33,360 bases of DNA, taken from Streptomyces sp. DH12 (GTDB lineage: Bacteria; Actinomycetota; Actinomycetes; Streptomycetales; Streptomycetaceae). Location of the stretch: assembly GCF_020873895.1 (NCBI RefSeq), contig NZ_JAHWGT010000053.1:1-33360 (forward strand), given 5' to 3'. The position numbers and the translations under genes are program-made. The notes below the pieces were generated by a model. The model did not search any database, was not told the DNA's origin, and saw only the letters and a program-made list of their open reading frames with translations. Of this stretch, positions 1 to 7,447 are shown piece by piece (the stretch's first letter is position 1; each line of letters starts with the position of its first letter).

Positions 1-25
1 GCCGCGGAGCGTGGTGCTCCGCGGC
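1..25. terminator. GC-rich hairpin, probable terminator
   Basis: Perfect inverted repeat: 10-bp arms (1-10 and 16-25) around a 5-nt loop, followed by no T-run, as is usual in Streptomyces. It lies just beyond the stop of the leftward gene ending at 62 and could terminate it, or a gene coming from the left. Confidence 0.6.
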
Positions 26-61
26 CGCCCGCCGTGTCGCCGCTCGGGCGCCGGACCGGGG

Positions 62-325
62 TCAGGCCGTCGGCGGGGGCGGGGGCGAGGGGGGCGGCGG
101 CGGGGCGCCGTCGTCGTCCCGGTGCCCGAGCCGGTCCACCGCGTTGCGCGCCTTGACCGTGCCGGACTCGATCTTGTCGCTGTACTTGCCCTTCGTCCGC
201 TGGTCGACCATCCGGGCCGCCTTCTCGATGCCGTGGTCGATCTTGTCGCCGTGCTGGTGGGCCAGGTCCGCGACCTTGCCCCTGGCCGGGCCGAGCTTGG
301 TCTTCAGCGTGTCCAGGAAGCTCAT
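62..325 (-). CDS. MT0933-type antitoxin-like small protein
   Basis: Small charged protein of 87 residues beginning MSFLDTLKTKLG, with the repeated pattern 'hydrophobic start - lysine-rich helix - IDHGIEKAARMVDQRTKGKYSDKI' typical of the actinobacterial MT0933/Rv0909 antitoxin family. The C-terminal 15-20 residues are almost only proline, serine and alanine and are probably disordered. I chose the ATG at 325 because it gives the family's usual MSFLD start and has GAAGG 5 nt upstream; an in-frame GTG at 331 would add two residues. In mycobacteria the family is paired with a toxin, but no toxin-like gene is adjacent here: the next gene in the same direction is an acidic low-complexity protein. 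The antitoxin label is therefore only a family name; actual function unknown. Confidence 0.75.
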   Translation of the reverse strand: MSFLDTLKTKLGPARGKVADLAHQHGDKIDHGIEKAARMVDQRTKGKYSDKIESGTVKARNAVDRLGHRDDDGAPPPPPSPPPPPTA

Positions 326-366
326 GGCCACCTTCCCTCCGAACGGGCCGGACGTACCGGCCGCAG

Positions 367-711
367 CTACGTGCGGGCGCCTTCGCCGGCTTCGTTGTCC
401 GCCGCCTTGCCGGCGGACTGCTGCTTCGGGATGTCCACGCCGTCGGCCGACTCACCGGGCGCCGCCCCGTCGGACGCCGCCTCACCGGTCGCGTCCGCGC
501 CGGACGTCACCCCGCAGGAGGCCGGCTCGGCGGGGTCCGTACCCGCGGTCGGCGCCTCGGCCCCCTCCGGGGTCCCGGCCCCGTCGGACGGGCCCTCGGC
601 GCGCTCCTGCGAGCCGTCCGTCAGCGCGGTGCCCGCCGCCTCCTCGGGGGTGGCTCCGGCCGTCGCCTCGTCCTTCTCACCCTTCCGGCGAAACCATGCA
701 AAAACGCCCAT
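367..711 (-). CDS. Acidic low-complexity protein, function unknown
   Basis: 114 residues starting MGVFAWFRRKG, then a long Ala/Gly/Glu/Pro/Ser-rich acidic stretch, ending in IPKQQSAGKAADNEAGEGART. The start at 711 is set by GGAG 5 nt upstream. Similar proteins sit beside miaA in other Streptomyces and are sometimes labelled 'gliding motility protein', a name with no basis visible here. Only the hydrophobic/basic N-terminus (about 10 residues) and the C-terminal IPKQQSA...EAGEGAR block look constrained, so a short membrane- or partner-binding N-terminus with a disordered tail is a reasonable inference. No enzyme motif, no signal peptide. It is divergent from miaA with about 180 bp between them. 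Confidence 0.7.
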   Translation of the reverse strand: MGVFAWFRRKGEKDEATAGATPEEAAGTALTDGSQERAEGPSDGAGTPEGAEAPTAGTDPAEPASCGVTSGADATGEAASDGAAPGESADGVDIPKQQSAGKAADNEAGEGART

Positions 712-894
712 ATCAACTCCATAGCGTACTCGTGTGGGCGAAATCCCGCGCAGCCCGGAGCGTCCCATTGCGGCGCCCGGCGAGGCCGGTCCCTGGAACC
801 GGCGGTCGGAACCTCGCAACTGGCAACGACGCCGGCCGCACCCCGTCACGTAACTCGTTCGGGGACACCCCCCGACGTTTGGGAGACTGGTGCG

Positions 895-1833
895 GTGAGC
901 AGCACGAATCCCGCCCCCCGCGTCATCGCCGTCGTCGGCCCCACCGCGGCGGGCAAGTCCGATCTGGGCGTCCATCTGGCACGTGAACTCGGTGGGGAGG
1001 TCGTCAACGCCGACTCCATGCAGCTGTACCGCGGGATGGACATCGGCACGGCCAAGTTGACGGTGGAGGAGCGCGGCGGCGTCGCCCACCACCTCCTCGA
1101 CATCTGGGAGGTCACCGAGGCGGCCAGTGTCGCCGAGTACCAGCGCCTGGCCCGCGCCGAGATCGACCGCCTCCTCGCCGAGGGCCGCACCCCGGTCCTC
1201 GTGGGCGGCTCCGGCCTGTACGTACGCGGCGCCATCGACGCCCTGGAGTTCCCCGGCACCGACCCGGCCGTCCGCGCCCGCCTGGAGGCCGAGCTGGAGG
1301 AGCGGGGCTCCGGCGTCCTGCACGCCCGGCTCGCCGCCGCCGACCCGGAGGCCGCCCGCGTCATCCTGCCCAGCAACGGCCGCCGCGTGGTGCGGGCCCT
1401 GGAGGTCATCGAGATCACCGGCCGGCCCTTCACCGCCAACCTCCCCGGCCACGACTCCGTGTACGACACCGTGCAGATCGGCGTCGACGTGGCGCGCCCC
1501 GAGCTGGACGCCCGGATCACCGCGCGCGTGGACCGGATGTGGGACGCCGGGCTGGTCGACGAGGTCCGCGCACTGGAGGCGCACGGCCTGCGCGAGGGCC
1601 GCACCGCCTCCCGGGCGCTGGGCTACCAGCAGGTCCTCGCCGCGCTCGCGGGGGAGTGCACCGAGCAGGAGGCCCGCGACGAGACGGTCCGCGCCACGAA
1701 GCGCTTCGCGCGCCGCCAGGACTCCTGGTTCCGCCGCGACCCGCGCGTCCACTGGCTCAGCGGCGCGGTCGCGGACCGGGGGGAACTCCCCGGGCGGGCG
1801 CTGACGTTGGTCGAACGAGCGGTTACAGCCTGA
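895..1833 (+). CDS. miaA: tRNA dimethylallyltransferase MiaA
   Basis: 312-residue cytoplasmic enzyme that transfers dimethylallyl from DMAPP to the N6 of A37 in tRNAs reading UNN codons. The P-loop GPTAAGKS is at residues 15-22, the conserved DSMQLYRGMDIGTAK at 40-54, GGSGLYVRG near 102-110, RALGYQQ and the terminal ARRQDSWFRRD block follow. Length is normal for the family. GTG start at 895 with GGGAG about 9 nt upstream. Tyrosine 45 and the D40/S41 pair belong to the conserved substrate-binding segment. It is followed after 97 bp by a membrane protein and then dapF, a conserved Streptomyces order. MiaA activity influences TTA (bldA) codon reading in Streptomyces; that is family knowledge, not visible here. 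Confidence 0.97.
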   Translation: MSSTNPAPRVIAVVGPTAAGKSDLGVHLARELGGEVVNADSMQLYRGMDIGTAKLTVEERGGVAHHLLDIWEVTEAASVAEYQRLARAEIDRLLAEGRTPVLVGGSGLYVRGAIDALEFPGTDPAVRARLEAELEERGSGVLHARLAAADPEAARVILPSNGRRVVRALEVIEITGRPFTANLPGHDSVYDTVQIGVDVARPELDARITARVDRMWDAGLVDEVRALEAHGLREGRTASRALGYQQVLAALAGECTEQEARDETVRATKRFARRQDSWFRRDPRVHWLSGAVADRGELPGRALTLVERAVTA

Positions 1834-1930
1834 TCACGTGATGGCATCGGGACGCCCTGCCCGTCATGCGGGCGGGCGGGAGCGTGCCATCATCGATCGA
1901 TCGACCAGTGGATCCGAGTGGGGAGGGCGC

Positions 1931-2407
1931 GTGGCGATGGAGGCCGGCCCTCGCGACAGAGAAGCGGCACAGGCACCGGACGGCGGGGACTCGCCGGCTC
2001 CGGAGGCGCCCGGACTCACTCCGGACGGCCCGGACCTGACCGAGGACGGGGCGCAGGAGATCATCCCCGACGAGGTCGAGGTCGAGCTGCGCCCCCAGCG
2101 GCGCCTGCGCATCTGGCAGCTCGCCCCGATCGTCGGCCTCGGTGCGCTGGGCTCCCTGATGTTCGCCTTCCCCCTGGCCTTCGGCTCCGGTGACGGCGGC
2201 GCGGTCCTCGCGATGCTCGGGCTCCTGCTCTGCGGCTGCGCGGCCGGCTGGGGCGTGATGGCCGCCCGCCGCGTCGGGTACACCTGGCCCGGCCTGCGCC
2301 CGCGCGGCTCGGGCGGACGCCCCGACTGGCGGGTGATCGCGCTGTACACGGCCGGGGTCACCCTCCTGGTCGCGCTCGCCGTCTGGCGCGTGGCCCGCCT
2401 CCGCTGA
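1931..2407 (+). CDS. Three-helix membrane protein, unknown function
   Basis: About 156-158 residues. The first ~60 are acidic, Pro/Gly/Asp-rich and probably cytoplasmic; three hydrophobic segments follow (around LAPIVGLGALGSLMFAF, AVLAMLGLLLCGCAAGWGV and VIALYTAGVTLLVALAVW), with a basic loop containing RRVGYTWPGLRPRGSGGRPDW between the second and third. GGAGG at 1922-1926 could serve either GTG 1931 (4 nt) or ATG 1937 (10 nt), so the exact start is open. I do not recognise the family. It lies between miaA and dapF; no functional link to either is evident. Its last codons and stop are tandemly duplicated (2397-2432). Confidence 0.85.
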   Translation: MAMEAGPRDREAAQAPDGGDSPAPEAPGLTPDGPDLTEDGAQEIIPDEVEVELRPQRRLRIWQLAPIVGLGALGSLMFAFPLAFGSGDGGAVLAMLGLLLCGCAAGWGVMAARRVGYTWPGLRPRGSGGRPDWRVIALYTAGVTLLVALAVWRVARLR

Positions 2408-2432
2408 CATCACCGCCTCCGCTGACACCACC
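2397..2432 (+). repeat. 18-bp tandem duplication spanning a stop codon
   Basis: GCCTCCGCTGACATCACC (2397-2414) is followed immediately by GCCTCCGCTGACACCACC (2415-2432), identical except one base. The first copy carries the TGA of the upstream gene; the second lies just after it. It looks like a recent slippage duplication. Confidence 0.85.
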
Positions 2433-2539
2433 CGGCGCGCGGCCCGCCACGGGCGCGCGGCGTCGGGCGGCCCGCGACGGGCGCCGCGCGGTGCGGCCCA
2501 CCGGGCCGGGTGGTCCGGCACGGCGTCCTACCCGCCCCG

Positions 2540-2545
2540 TAGGAT
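2540..2545 (+). promoter_or_regulatory. -10 box TAGGAT of a probable leaderless dapF
   Basis: TAGGAT is the preferred vegetative -10 hexamer in Streptomyces. It ends 7 nt before the GTG of dapF, so transcription would begin at or next to the start codon. No ribosome-binding site precedes the GTG. No good -35 hexamer is visible 16-19 bp upstream. Confidence 0.55.
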
Positions 2546-2552
2546 TGATCGC

Positions 2553-3425
2553 GTGAGCACCGCACCCCTCGCCTTCCTCAAGGGCCACGGCACCGAGAAC
2601 GACTTCGTGATCCTTCCCGACCCGGACAACGCCGTCGACCTGCCCGCCGCCCTGGTGGCCCGGCTCTGCGACCGGCGCGCCGGGATCGGCGGCGACGGGG
2701 TGCTGCACGTCGTCCGCGCCGCCGCCCACCCCGACGCCCGCCACATGGCCGGCGAGGCGGAGTGGTTCATGGACTACCGCAACGCCGACGGCTCGGTCGC
2801 CGAGATGTGCGGCAACGGCGTCCGCGTCTTCGTCCGCTACCTGGAGCACGCCGGCCACATCACCGCCGGGGACGTCGCGGTCGCCACGCGCGCCGGCGTC
2901 AGGCAGGCGCACCTCGCCAAGAACGGCGACGTCACGGTCTCCATGGGCCGCGCCCTCCTTCCCGAGGACGGCGTCACCGTCAGTGTCGACGGCCGCTCCT
3001 GGCCCGCGCGCAACGTCAACATGGGCAACCCCCACGCGGTGGCCTTCGTCGAGGACCTCGCCCACGCCGGCACGCTGTACGGCGAGCCGCCGTACAGCCC
3101 GAAGACCGTCTACCCGGACGGTGTGAACATCGAGTTCGTCGCCGACCGGGGCCCCCGGCACGTGGCCATGCGCGTCCACGAGCGCGGCGCCGCCGAGACC
3201 CGCTCCTGCGGCACCGGGGCCTGCGCGGTCGCCGTGGCCGCCGCCCGCCGCGACGGCCTGGACCCCGCGGAGACCGGCACCCCCGTCACGTACACGGTGG
3301 ACGTCCTCGGCGGCACGCTCCTCATCACCGAGCGGCCGGACGGCCGTGTCGAGATGACCGGGCCCGCCGTCATCCTCGCCGAGGGCCGGATCGACCCCGC
3401 GTGGCTCGCCGACGCCACCGCCTGA
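2553..3425 (+). CDS. dapF: Diaminopimelate epimerase DapF
   Basis: 290-residue cofactor-independent epimerase converting LL- to meso-diaminopimelate, the last step before lysine; Streptomyces peptidoglycan uses the LL-isomer, so here the enzyme mainly feeds lysine synthesis. Both catalytic cysteines are present: C86 in NADGSVAEMCGNGVR and C219 in ETRSCGTGACAVA, the thiol acid/base pair of the family. The N-terminal KGHGTENDFVIL substrate block (residues 10-21) and NMGNPHAV are also intact. GTG start at 2553 with a TAGGAT -10 only 7 nt upstream and no Shine-Dalgarno sequence, suggesting a leaderless message. Length is typical. The next gene (rshA) begins 177 bp downstream. Confidence 0.97.
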   Translation: MSTAPLAFLKGHGTENDFVILPDPDNAVDLPAALVARLCDRRAGIGGDGVLHVVRAAAHPDARHMAGEAEWFMDYRNADGSVAEMCGNGVRVFVRYLEHAGHITAGDVAVATRAGVRQAHLAKNGDVTVSMGRALLPEDGVTVSVDGRSWPARNVNMGNPHAVAFVEDLAHAGTLYGEPPYSPKTVYPDGVNIEFVADRGPRHVAMRVHERGAAETRSCGTGACAVAVAAARRDGLDPAETGTPVTYTVDVLGGTLLITERPDGRVEMTGPAVILAEGRIDPAWLADATA

Positions 3426-3592
3426 CCCGCCCCGCCCCGCCTGCCGGTCACCGTGCGAAACCGCGCCCGCCCCAACGTCGCTCGAATGGGTGATCCCGTT
3501 CACGCTGAGCGAGAGCGGGACTGCGCCCCGTGGTGGGCTCGGTAGCATCAAGCACCGGCGCCGTGCCCCACCCACCGCCGGTCGACGCCGCC

Positions 3593-3597
3593 GGAGG
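3593..3597 (+). promoter_or_regulatory. Ribosome-binding site that fixes the rshA start
   Basis: GGAGG sits 5 nt before ATG 3603. An earlier in-frame GTG at 3597 overlaps this element and cannot be the start. Confidence 0.85.
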
Positions 3598-3602
3598 TGC
3601 CC

Positions 3603-5690
3603 ATGAGTGCAGAGGCCACCAATCCCAGTGTCCCCAGCCGCAGGCGCGGCCGCCCCAGAATCGACCTGCGCCGGCTCGGCCGCGCCGCGCTCCTCGGCCC
3701 CACCGCCCGCGGCCGCCTCCCCGACGCCATCGGCCACGTCGCCGACGCCCACCGCGCCCACCACCCCGACGCCGACCTCGCGGTCCTGCGCCGCGCGTAC
3801 GAACTGGCCGAGTCCTCCCACCGCGGCCAGTTCCGCAAGAGCGGCGAGCCCTACATCACCCACCCGCTGGCCGTCACGCTGATCCTCGCCGAACTCGGCG
3901 CGGAGACCACGACGCTGACCGCCTCCCTCCTCCACGACACCGTCGAGGACACCGACCTCACCCTCGACCGGGTCCGCGAGGAGTTCGGCGACGAGGTGGC
4001 CTACCTCGTCGACGGCGTCACCAAGCTGGAGAAGGTGGACTACGGCGCCGCGGCCGAACCCGAGACGTTCCGCAAGATGCTCGTCGCCACCGGCAACGAC
4101 GTCCGCGTCATGTCGATCAAGCTTGCCGACCGGCTGCACAACATGCGCACCCTCGGCGTCATGCGCCCCGAGAAGCAGGCCCGCATCGCCAAGGTCACCC
4201 GGGACGTCCTCATCCCCCTCGCCGAACGGCTCGGCGTGCAGGCACTCAAGACCGAGCTGGAGGACCTCGTCTTCGCGATCCTCCACCCCGTCGAGTACGA
4301 GCGGACCCGCGCCCTCATCGCCGACGACGCGACCGCCGGCGAGGCCCTCGCCACCGTCGCCGACGACGTACGGACCGTGCTGCGGGAGGCCGGCATCACC
4401 GCCGAGGTGCTCGTCCGCCCCCGCCACTTCGTCTCCGTCCACCGGGTCAGCCTCAAACGCGGCGAACTGCGCGGCACGGACTTCGGCCGGCTGCTGGTCC
4501 TCGTCGGCGAGGACGCCGACTGCTACGCGGTCCTCGGCGAGCTGCACACCTGCTTCACCCCCGTGACCTCGGAGTTCAAGGACTTCATCGCCGCCCCCAA
4601 GTTCAACCTGTACCAGTCGCTCCACACCGCCGTCGCCGCGCCCGACGGGGCGGTCGCCGAGATCCTCATCCGCACCCACCAGATGCACAAGGTCGCCGAG
4701 GCCGGTGTCGTCGCCCTCGGCAACCCCTACGCCGCCGCCCCGGCCGACGGCTCCGACCCGGCCGAGGACGGCGAGCGCGCCGACCCCACCCGCCCCGGAT
4801 GGCTCTCCCGCCTCCTCGACTGGCAGCAGTCCGCGCCCGACCCGGACACCTTCTGGACCTCCCTGCGCGCCGACCTCGCACAGGACGGCGAGATCACCGT
4901 CTTCGTCCCGGACGGCGGCACCCTCGCCCTGCCCGCCGGCGCGACCTGCGTGGACGCCGCCTACGGGCAGTACGGCACCACCGCCCACGCCTGCGTCGGC
5001 GCCCGTGTCAACGGCCGCCTCGCCACCCTCGGCACCGTCCTGCGCGACGGCGACACCGTCCAACCGCTGCTCGCCGCGGACAGCGGCTCCGGCCCGTCGC
5101 CCGACTGGCTCGAACACGCCCGCACCCCCACCGCCCGCATCGCCATCAACCACTGGCTCGCCGCCCACCCCCACGGCCCCGACACGCCCGCCGCCGACCC
5201 CCGTCCGCCCTCCGCCGTCGTCGCCGGCCGCCAGCCCACGGCGAACGCCGTCGTCGACGCCCCGCACACCGGGGTCCGCCTGGCCGGCTGCTGTACGCCC
5301 GTGCCGCCCGACACGATCACCGGCTTCGCCGTGCGGGGCGGGGCCGTCACGGTGCACCGCGCGGAGTGCCACGCCGTGCACCGTATGCGGAACCTCGGCA
5401 GGCAGCCGGTCCCGGTGCGCTGGAGCGGCCCCGCCCAGTGCCGCGTCACGCTGGTCGCCGAGGCGTTCGGACGGCCCCGTCTGCTGGCCGACCTGACCGA
5501 GGCCATCGCCACCGCGGGGGCGGCGATCGTCTCCGCCACCGTCGAACCCCCCAGCGAGCAGCGGGTCCGGCACACGTACACCCTCCAGCTCCCCGACGCG
5601 ACCGGCCTGCCCGCCCTCATGCGCGCCATGCGCGACGTGCGGGGCGTGTACGACGTGAGCCGCGCCCAGCACCCGGCGGGCGCACACTAG
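3603..5690 (+). CDS. rshA: RelA/SpoT homologue RshA
   Basis: 695-residue long RSH protein making and/or degrading (p)ppGpp. The HD hydrolase domain is complete: R78, H87, H111-D112, E115-D116, D176 and N180 match the metal- and substrate-binding residues of Rel. The synthetase domain (about 265-375) keeps R272, S278, D293, Y337, Q338, H341 and E353 counterparts, but the usual GRPK loop is VRPR, the arginine after YDL is Leu297, and the AAHW segment after the catalytic glutamate reads VVALGNPY. Next come TGS (about 450-510), a zinc/RIS-type region with GCCTPVPPDTITGF (about 565) and a C-terminal ACT domain (about 615-685). GGAGG at 3593-3597 supports ATG 3603. A TAGCAT at 3543-3548 may be its -10. 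This is the second Streptomyces RSH besides RelA; a hydrolase-leaning role is my inference. Confidence 0.92.
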   Translation: MSAEATNPSVPSRRRGRPRIDLRRLGRAALLGPTARGRLPDAIGHVADAHRAHHPDADLAVLRRAYELAESSHRGQFRKSGEPYITHPLAVTLILAELGAETTTLTASLLHDTVEDTDLTLDRVREEFGDEVAYLVDGVTKLEKVDYGAAAEPETFRKMLVATGNDVRVMSIKLADRLHNMRTLGVMRPEKQARIAKVTRDVLIPLAERLGVQALKTELEDLVFAILHPVEYERTRALIADDATAGEALATVADDVRTVLREAGITAEVLVRPRHFVSVHRVSLKRGELRGTDFGRLLVLVGEDADCYAVLGELHTCFTPVTSEFKDFIAAPKFNLYQSLHTAVAAPDGAVAEILIRTHQMHKVAEAGVVALGNPYAAAPADGSDPAEDGERADPTRPGWLSRLLDWQQSAPDPDTFWTSLRADLAQDGEITVFVPDGGTLALPAGATCVDAAYGQYGTTAHACVGARVNGRLATLGTVLRDGDTVQPLLAADSGSGPSPDWLEHARTPTARIAINHWLAAHPHGPDTPAADPRPPSAVVAGRQPTANAVVDAPHTGVRLAGCCTPVPPDTITGFAVRGGAVTVHRAECHAVHRMRNLGRQPVPVRWSGPAQCRVTLVAEAFGRPRLLADLTEAIATAGAAIVSATVEPPSEQRVRHTYTLQLPDATGLPALMRAMRDVRGVYDVSRAQHPAGAH

Positions 5691-5848
5691 CGAAGCGCCC
5701 CGCCCCAAGGCCGCCCGCGCCGAGCCGCCTCCGAGACCCGCCCGAGGGGCCGTACGGCGCACAGGTGTGCCCGCCGCGGCCGTCCGTTCGGGTGCGCCGG
5801 GCGCGCGCCGCCGGGGCGCGCACCCGGGGCGCTGGTAGCGGTGGGGCC

Positions 5849-7309
5849 ATGTCCCTCACCTCTCCACGCCTGCGCGCCGCGCTCGTGGCCACGGCGTCCG
5901 CGGGGCTCATCGCGGCCGCCGTGCCCGCACCCGAGCCGCTCGGCATCGGCGACCCCCTCTTCCCCCACCTGGGCAACCCCGGGTACGACGTGCTGGCCTA
6001 CGACATCGCCCTCACCTACGGCGGCGACAACCGCGCCCCCCTGGACGCCGTCACCCGGATCGACGCCCGGGCCACCCAGCGGCTGGAGCGCATCAACCTC
6101 GACTTCTCCCAGGGCACCGTCAAGACGGTCCACGTCGACGGCCGCCCCGCCGACTTCACCGGAACCGGCGAGGACCTGGTCGTCGACACCGGTCGGCCCG
6201 TCGAACCGGGCACGCGGCTCACCCTCACCGTCGCCCACACGAGTGACCCCGCCGCGCCCAAGGCGTCGGGCGGCTGGATCCGCACCTCCGACGGCCTCGC
6301 CATGGCCAACCAGGCGGACGCCGCCCACCGCGTCTTCCCCTGCAACGACCACCCCGCCGACAAGGCGTACTTCACCTTCCACGTCACCGCCCCCAAGGAC
6401 CTCGTCGCCGTCGCCAACGGGGTGCCGGTCGCCCGGAGCGCCGCCGGGCCCACCGCCACCTGGACCTACCGCGGCGTCCACCCCATGGCGACCGAACTCG
6501 CCCAGGTCTCCATCGGCCGGTCCGCCGTCGTCCGCCGCACCGGCCCCCACGGCCTGCCCCTGCGCGACGTCGTCCCGGTCGCCGACCGGGAGCGGATGGA
6601 GCCGTGGCTGGCGAAGACCCCCGACCACCTGCGGTGGATGGAACGGGAGGTCGGCCGCTACCCCTTCGAGACGTACGGGGTGCTCGTCGCCGACGCCGCC
6701 ACCGGCTTCGAACTGGAGACCCAGACCCTCTCCCTCTTCGAGCGGGGCCTGTTCACCCACCCCGACCTCCCCGCCTGGTACATCGAATCGATCATGGTGC
6801 ACGAACTGGCGCACCACTGGTTCGGCAACAGCGTCTCCCCACGGACCTGGTCCGACCTGTGGCTCAACGAGGGGCACGCCACCTGGTACGAGGCGCGGTG
6901 GGCCGAGGACGCCGGCCACCGCACCCTGGAGAGCCGGATGCGCGAGGCGTACACCGCCTCCGACCGGTGGCGCGCCGCCGGCGGTCCCCCCGCCGCGCCC
7001 CGTCCGCCCGCGCCCGGACAGAAGATCAGCCTGTTCCGCCCGGTCGTCTACGACGGCAGCGCCCTCGTCCTGTACGCGCTGCGCCAGGAGATCGGCGACC
7101 CCGCCTTCCGGGAGCTGGAGCGCCGCTGGGTCACCCGGCACGCGCACGCCACCGCCGGTACCGCCGAGTTCGTCGGCCTCGCCTCCGAGGTCGCGGGCCG
7201 CGACCTGACGCGCTTCCTGAGGGGCTGGCTGTACGGCGAGCGGACCCCCGCCATGCCCGGCCACCCCGACTGGCGCAGCAAGGCCCCGACGAACACGAAA
7301 CCCGCGTGA
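5849..7309 (+). CDS. Secreted M1-family metallopeptidase
   Basis: 486 residues. The N-terminus (MSLTSPRLRAALVATASAGLIAAAVPAPEP region, about 28 residues) is a Sec-type signal peptide without a lipobox cysteine. A beta-rich N-terminal domain (about 40-210, with 'LAYDIALTY', 'ITRIDARATQ'-like strands) precedes the gluzincin catalytic domain. Zinc site: H318-E319-x-x-H322 in HELAHHWFGN and E341 in LWLNEGHATW, exactly 18 residues apart as in M1 aminopeptidases; GFELETQ (about 290) corresponds to the substrate amino-terminus-binding GxMEN region. The long C-terminal helical domain of full M1 enzymes is reduced to about 100 residues, normal for this short bacterial subgroup. ATG 5849 is chosen because it gives the signal peptide; the RBS is weak. 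Confidence 0.92.
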   Translation: MSLTSPRLRAALVATASAGLIAAAVPAPEPLGIGDPLFPHLGNPGYDVLAYDIALTYGGDNRAPLDAVTRIDARATQRLERINLDFSQGTVKTVHVDGRPADFTGTGEDLVVDTGRPVEPGTRLTLTVAHTSDPAAPKASGGWIRTSDGLAMANQADAAHRVFPCNDHPADKAYFTFHVTAPKDLVAVANGVPVARSAAGPTATWTYRGVHPMATELAQVSIGRSAVVRRTGPHGLPLRDVVPVADRERMEPWLAKTPDHLRWMEREVGRYPFETYGVLVADAATGFELETQTLSLFERGLFTHPDLPAWYIESIMVHELAHHWFGNSVSPRTWSDLWLNEGHATWYEARWAEDAGHRTLESRMREAYTASDRWRAAGGPPAAPRPPAPGQKISLFRPVVYDGSALVLYALRQEIGDPAFRELERRWVTRHAHATAGTAEFVGLASEVAGRDLTRFLRGWLYGERTPAMPGHPDWRSKAPTNTKPA

Positions 7310-7379
7310 CGCGGCCGATCACGCCGTGCGACCATCGTCACGTCGGCGGCGCGAGCGGGGCATCACCCGCCGCCTTCCC

Positions 7380-7406
7380 GGGAATCAAACGGGAAGCGCA
7401 CGCGTT
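7380..7406 (+). promoter_or_regulatory. SigR-type promoter upstream of hflX
   Basis: GGGAAT at 7380-7385, exactly 18 nt, then GTT at 7404-7406: this equals the SigR (thiol-oxidative stress ECF sigma factor) consensus GGGAAT-N18-GTT of Streptomyces as I remember it. Transcription would start about 7411-7415, giving a short leader that includes the AAGGA ribosome site before the hflX ATG at 7448. Confidence 0.7.
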
Positions 7407-7447
7407 GTCACCGACGTACCGATTTTCTCCATCGACGTAAGGATCAA

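Noticed and set aside
367-1752. 461-residue ORF on the minus strand over miaA
   Set aside because: Only its C-terminal part (from MGVFAWF, start 711) has a ribosome site and conserved blocks; the rest is the antisense of miaA.
1801-1830. TCGAAC-type SOS-like motif near the miaA stop
   Set aside because: The second half does not fit GTTYG and it lies inside the miaA coding end.
2358-5762. 1134-residue minus-strand ORF over dapF and rshA
   Set aside because: Val/Gly/Asp-rich composition typical of the antisense of GC-rich genes; the plus strand has intact known enzymes.
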